From DATFNI01 sp963787205 (GTDB taxonomy: Bacteria; Bacteroidota; Rhodothermia; Balneolales; DATFMH01): a stretch of 64,000 bases of DNA. This document shows positions 61,253 through 64,000 of this stretch, one piece after another. The position numbers and the translations under genes are program-made. Within the stretch, counting starts at the first letter, position 1. Each line of letters starts with the position of its first letter. The stretch spans positions 16,471 through 80,470 of the forward strand of contig CAWBCD010000037.1 of assembly GCA_963787205.1 (NCBI GenBank), in the 5' to 3' direction. The notes below the pieces were generated by a model. It searched no databases and was not told the DNA's origin. It worked only from the letters and a program-made list of their open reading frames with translations.

Positions 61253-62020
61253 TCAATTAATTGCGCCGAAAGTAACAGGTTTGATAAGCACCAGCCTCAA
61301 ATCACTAAAGCCTGATTGGGTATATGGTGTACCATCCTGGTCCCGTTTCAGGATCACATACCCCGGTTCTACATCTGCGGTAACCCGGATGTTGCGCTCG
61401 GTATAATAGGGAACAAGCGCCCATTCAGAACCAAAATCCGTGGATTTAACATAGACCAGAACGACCCAATTGCTTACGACATCACTGGTCAGGACATTGG
61501 GAGCATTTATCTTCAAACTCAGATAACCGCTTGAAGATGTTCCGTTAGTCGTCCACGTCATGTTGCTGATGCTCATGGTATATACCTTCGGTGAACCGCC
61601 TGCGCTCCGGGTTCCGAGACTGTAGGCCGAGGCGCCCAATTCCACCCTCGGGGTCATCTCCGAACCATTGCCTAAAGTGATTCCCAGCCAGTAAGGTTTA
61701 TCAAACGGAATGTTTGCGAGTGAGGTCGTTTTCCCCAGCAATACCGAGAAGACACCCTTGCTAACTTGTGTCGCCTGTGTCTCGGACCACATCGCTGTAC
61801 CGCCGGTGGCCTGGTCATAGAGTTTGAAGGTGAGTTGGTATAACCCGTCAGTTATCGGTTTGCCATCGGTCCCGGTGAGCACGCCCTGGTAGTTCAGGGT
61901 ATTCGGTACCTGGGCCTGTGCCGTCCGGCAGACACACAGAATGGCCAGCAAAAACATGCTCGCTATGGAGAAAAGTTTTTTCCACTGTACAAAGGAACGG
62001 TTTACGTTTTCTCTTTTCAT
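61253..62020 (-). CDS. Secreted paralogue of the S74 protein, N-terminal module only
   Basis: Residues 1-130 (signal peptide, VPNTLNYQGVLTGTDGKPIT to LGASAYSLGTRS) match the start of the adjacent S74 protein, but the rest (about 115 residues) is a different beta-rich domain and there is no S74 chaperone. The gene is complete and ends at TTAATTG-type stop. The gap of about 120 bases to the S74 gene and the remnant upstream point to a tandem family with recombined ends. Confidence 0.8.
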   Translation of the reverse strand: MKRENVNRSFVQWKKLFSIASMFLLAILCVCRTAQAQVPNTLNYQGVLTGTDGKPITDGLYQLTFKLYDQATGGTAMWSETQATQVSKGVFSVLLGKTTSLANIPFDKPYWLGITLGNGSEMTPRVELGASAYSLGTRSAGGSPKVYTMSISNMTWTTNGTSSSGYLSLKINAPNVLTSDVVSNWVVLVYVKSTDFGSEWALVPYYTERNIRVTADVEPGYVILKRDQDGTPYTQSGFSDLRLVLIKPVTFGAIN

Positions 62021-62045
62021 AAAAACCTCCTGTAATGTTTACTCA

Positions 62046-62247
62046 CTATTTTTTCAAACTTTGGATCTCGGGGTTCATATTATCAATCATCTTTTGCTGC
62101 GATTGTATTTCCTGGCTGCTGTTCCTTGATCGCCTCCAGCAGGATAGGGATCATTTGCAGATACTTGACACCCTTGTAATGGATTGGCTTTGCCGGAGTT
62201 TTTGGATTATTGGGATCCAGGGGGAAAGATTGGTCCGACAAGTTCAT
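62046..62247 (-). pseudogene. Remnant of a third S74-type gene, frameshifted
   Basis: From ATG 62247 (with GGAG seven bases upstream) the minus strand reads MNLSDQSFPLDPNNP, then KPIHYKGVKYLQMIPILLEA and IKEQQ, matching the end of the intact S74 protein. One base too many then shifts the frame: the ORF ends early near 62085, while the neighbouring frame continues QEIQSQQKMIDNMNPEIQSL and KK before TAG 62046-62048, the usual coiled-coil end. Nothing of the rest of an S74 protein is left. It is a broken copy with an intact-looking start. Confidence 0.7.
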
Positions 62248-62510
62248 AACCTACTCCTTAGAGTCGCATGATTTTAATTGAATTATAGCTACAACATAGA
62301 ACCTGAAAATAAGATTAATGATATATACATATAAAAACAGGTGGATATGTCCGGTCTGGTACTGTGCATATACACAGTTTTACAAGTTCTTTTGGTATAT
62401 ATTATTAACTATTTATAGGCAACTTATATCAGTATTTTGCTGATCAGTTTTGTTTTAGTCGCTTATGTGTTTTGCCGGGGTTTTAAAAACAATGAAAGCG
62501 CGAGGATGGT

Positions 62511-63467
62511 ATGAAGTACGAAAATCACATATCAAATGTCCAAATATGGATAAGTTTTATAGCCCTCCTTTTTCTGACAGCCTGCAGTACCCAACTAAAA
62601 CCGGAGGAAGGATATATTCAGGTTGCGGGCGGTCGCATTTGGTATAAGATAGTAGGAACCGGGAATGGCGTTCCACTAATGGTTCTACATGGCGGACCCG
62701 GGTTTACACACGATTATCTGGATCCGTTGTCAGCATTGGGAACGGATCGTCCGGTAATTTTTTATGACCAGCTTGGGGCCGGGTTGAGCGATCATCCTAA
62801 TGATACGACATTGTGGAGAATCCCTGCTTTTGTCAACAGGCTGGATGAGATAAGAGATGCACTAGGTTTGAGGAAGATGGATATTTATGGGCATTCGTGG
62901 GGAACCATCCTTGGATCGGAATATACACTGAAATATCCAAAAAGAGTGAATGCTCTGGTTCTGGCAAGTCCGGCATTGAGTATTCCAAGATGGATAAAGG
63001 ATGCAGACAGCTTACTGACAACCTTACCTGATTCGGTTCAGCAGGTCATCCACCAAAATGAGGCGGCCGGGACTTATGATTCACCCGCTTACCAAAATGC
63101 GATGATGGATTATTACTCCAGATATTTAGCACGAAAAATGCCGTGGCCTGCCAACGTGGACACCAGTTTTGCCCGGGCAAATATGGCTATCTATAACTAC
63201 ATGCAGGGTCCGAGTGAATTCACATTCACAGGTACATTAACCGATTATGATGTCACCAACCGACTTGGCCTGATTTCCGTGCCGGTATTATTCACATGCG
63301 GAGAGTATGATGAAGCCCGTCCGGCAACGGTTCGGTACTATCAGAGCCTGATTCCCGGGGCCGAAATGATCGTGATACCCGATGCAGGACACTTGACGAT
63401 GGACGATAATACGGAGGCCAATAACAAGGCCGTTGGTGATTTTCTTAAGAAACGCGATTCTGAATGA
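62511..63467 (+). CDS. Alpha/beta hydrolase, proline iminopeptidase type, lipoprotein
   Basis: The 318-residue alpha/beta hydrolase has an N-terminal lipoprotein signal (FIALLFLTACST), LMVLHGGPGFTHDYLD with the oxyanion HGGPG, YDQLGAGLS, the nucleophile elbow GHSWGTILG, and a C-terminal Asp-His pair (CGEYDEARP, DAGHLTMDD). HGGPG with GHSWG is the proline iminopeptidase-like pattern, so it probably hydrolyses N-terminal prolyl or other amide bonds in the periplasm. It may also be a tricorn-like or esterase relative. It faces away from the S74 remnant across a 263-base gap. Confidence 0.87.
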   Translation: MKYENHISNVQIWISFIALLFLTACSTQLKPEEGYIQVAGGRIWYKIVGTGNGVPLMVLHGGPGFTHDYLDPLSALGTDRPVIFYDQLGAGLSDHPNDTTLWRIPAFVNRLDEIRDALGLRKMDIYGHSWGTILGSEYTLKYPKRVNALVLASPALSIPRWIKDADSLLTTLPDSVQQVIHQNEAAGTYDSPAYQNAMMDYYSRYLARKMPWPANVDTSFARANMAIYNYMQGPSEFTFTGTLTDYDVTNRLGLISVPVLFTCGEYDEARPATVRYYQSLIPGAEMIVIPDAGHLTMDDNTEANNKAVGDFLKKRDSE

Positions 63468-63528
63468 TCCGGTATGTTCGATATCAGTAAACGGTTGAAC
63501 CTTTTCGTAATATGTCGGAACATGGATC

Positions 63529-63789
63529 ATGCAAACGTTACTGAATGTGGAATGCAGAAAAGAAGTGCTGGACCGGCTGTCGGGATTATCCCCCGATGAC
63601 AAACCAAAGTGGGGTACTATGTCGGCTCCACAGATGGTAGCGCACGTCTCACGGCAATTGAAATGTGCCTTTGGGTTGGAGCATGATAAGCCTTTGTCAA
63701 CTATCTGGCAGTTTTGGCCGTTCAGAAACTTGGTAATTTACATCCTGCCCTGGCCGCATCATTTGCCGACAGGGTTATATTACGTATAA
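63529..63789 (+). CDS. DUF1569-like protein, C-terminally truncated
   Basis: The 86-residue frame starts like DUF1569 (DinB-like) proteins: a helix RKEVLDRLSGLSPDDKPKWGTMSAPQMVAHVSRQLKCAFG and then FRNLVIYILPWPHHLPTG. Family members are about 150 residues, and this one stops shortly after the PWPHHLPT box at a TAA, so it seems to have lost its second half. It is either a recent truncation or a pseudogene. The next gene starts only 27 bases further. Confidence 0.6.
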   Translation: MQTLLNVECRKEVLDRLSGLSPDDKPKWGTMSAPQMVAHVSRQLKCAFGLEHDKPLSTIWQFWPFRNLVIYILPWPHHLPTGLYYV

Positions 63790-63816
63790 AGAAAGGAAAA
63801 TACAAAGGAAATAAAA

Positions 63817-64000
63817 ATGAACGAACCGATTCGTTTATCCGAGAAATTATATTTGCTTGGCATTCACCCCGAAAAAGGAGGAATTATTTCTGCCTCCTGT
63901 ACAGCAATGGATTATATACTGCTCGGAACACTTTTTCTGGAATTGTACCTTCATAATAACATACGGTTCGAAGGAAAACGGATAATCATTGAGGATGATC
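63817..64000 (+). CDS. GPP34 (GOLPH3-like) family protein, 3' end outside window
   Basis: The ATG at 63817, with AAAGGA eight bases upstream, opens a frame that runs off the window: IRLSEKLYLLGIHPEKGGII, a helix MDYILLGTLFLELYLHN, and RFEGKRIIIEDD. This is the typical N-terminus of the GPP34 (Golgi phosphoprotein 3-like) family, which in eukaryotes binds phosphoinositides; the bacterial function is unknown. 61 codons are visible. Confidence 0.75.
   Translation, partial: MNEPIRLSEKLYLLGIHPEKGGIISASCTAMDYILLGTLFLELYLHNNIRFEGKRIIIEDD

Noticed and set aside
63714..63956. 80-codon plus-strand frame across the DUF1569/GPP34 junction
   Set aside because: It overlaps both supported frames; its composition is unlike protein in the second half.

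Overview
The window looks like chromosomal DNA of a member of the Bacteroidota/Chlorobiota side of the FCB group. The evidence is a gldC gene, a type IX secretion C-terminal sorting domain with the NYPNPFNP signature, secreted S74-type tail-fibre-like proteins, a xylose-type sugar porter and many lipoproteins with clear lipoboxes. The species cannot be named from the sequence. I see no rRNA, tRNA, CRISPR array, transposase or integrase.

Layout. 1-4.7 kb: the 3' part of a PLP-dependent decarboxylase, two small membrane proteins, a HAD phosphatase and an FkbM methyltransferase. 4.9-9.2 kb: an unusual three-gene cassette encoding a protein with sigma-region-2-like helices, a soluble protein with a perfect H-x3-C-x2-C anti-sigma zinc motif, and a single-pass membrane protein with a Lon-like (S16) Ser/Lys domain on the predicted cytoplasmic side and an FG-GAP-like domain outside. 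This is my best candidate for an undescribed system. 9.7-12.2 kb: a DUF6159-like membrane protein, a GxxExxY gene between 61-bp direct repeats with the tail of a second copy beyond, and a lipoprotein. 12.4-19.6 kb: DEAD-box helicase, DUF3267 zincin, proC, a Fic protein flanked by two similar palindromes, and a membrane-anchored MutS-like ATPase. 20-30 kb: carbohydrate genes (GH2, GH15 glucoamylase type, aldose epimerase, sugar porter) with a GT39 transferase and an AlkD-like glycosylase. 30-38 kb: housekeeping genes gldC, rluD-like, lon, recN, a B3/B4 protein and methylmalonyl-CoA epimerase. 37.9-41.6 kb: a tandem pair of QueC-like PP-loop paralogues with a homogenised core, a decayed aminodeoxychorismate-lyase-like pseudogene and a GyrI-like protein. 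41.7-50.1 kb: mostly single metabolic or membrane genes (ATP-grasp, VOC, deacetylase, S41 peptidase, GNAT, degenerate CPBP protein, ICMT-like, SDR). 50.5-52.7 kb: a classical ECF sigma/anti-sigma operon with two Spy/CpxP-like periplasmic proteins. 53-56.8 kb: three HAD phosphatases, a lipoprotein and an NlpE-like lipoprotein. 57-64 kb: cytochrome b561-like protein, SMP-30 lactonase, T9SS and S74 surface proteins with a decayed paralogue, an alpha/beta hydrolase, a truncated DUF1569 gene and the start of a GPP34 gene.

Intergenic DNA is rich in short structured repeats: REP-like palindromes (TAGGTCGGA family), long-hairpin elements bounded by AACCAC/GTGGTT, a TCAGGATGAC family, and 7-bp and 8-bp tandem repeats. 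Several convergent gene pairs are separated by strong hairpins.
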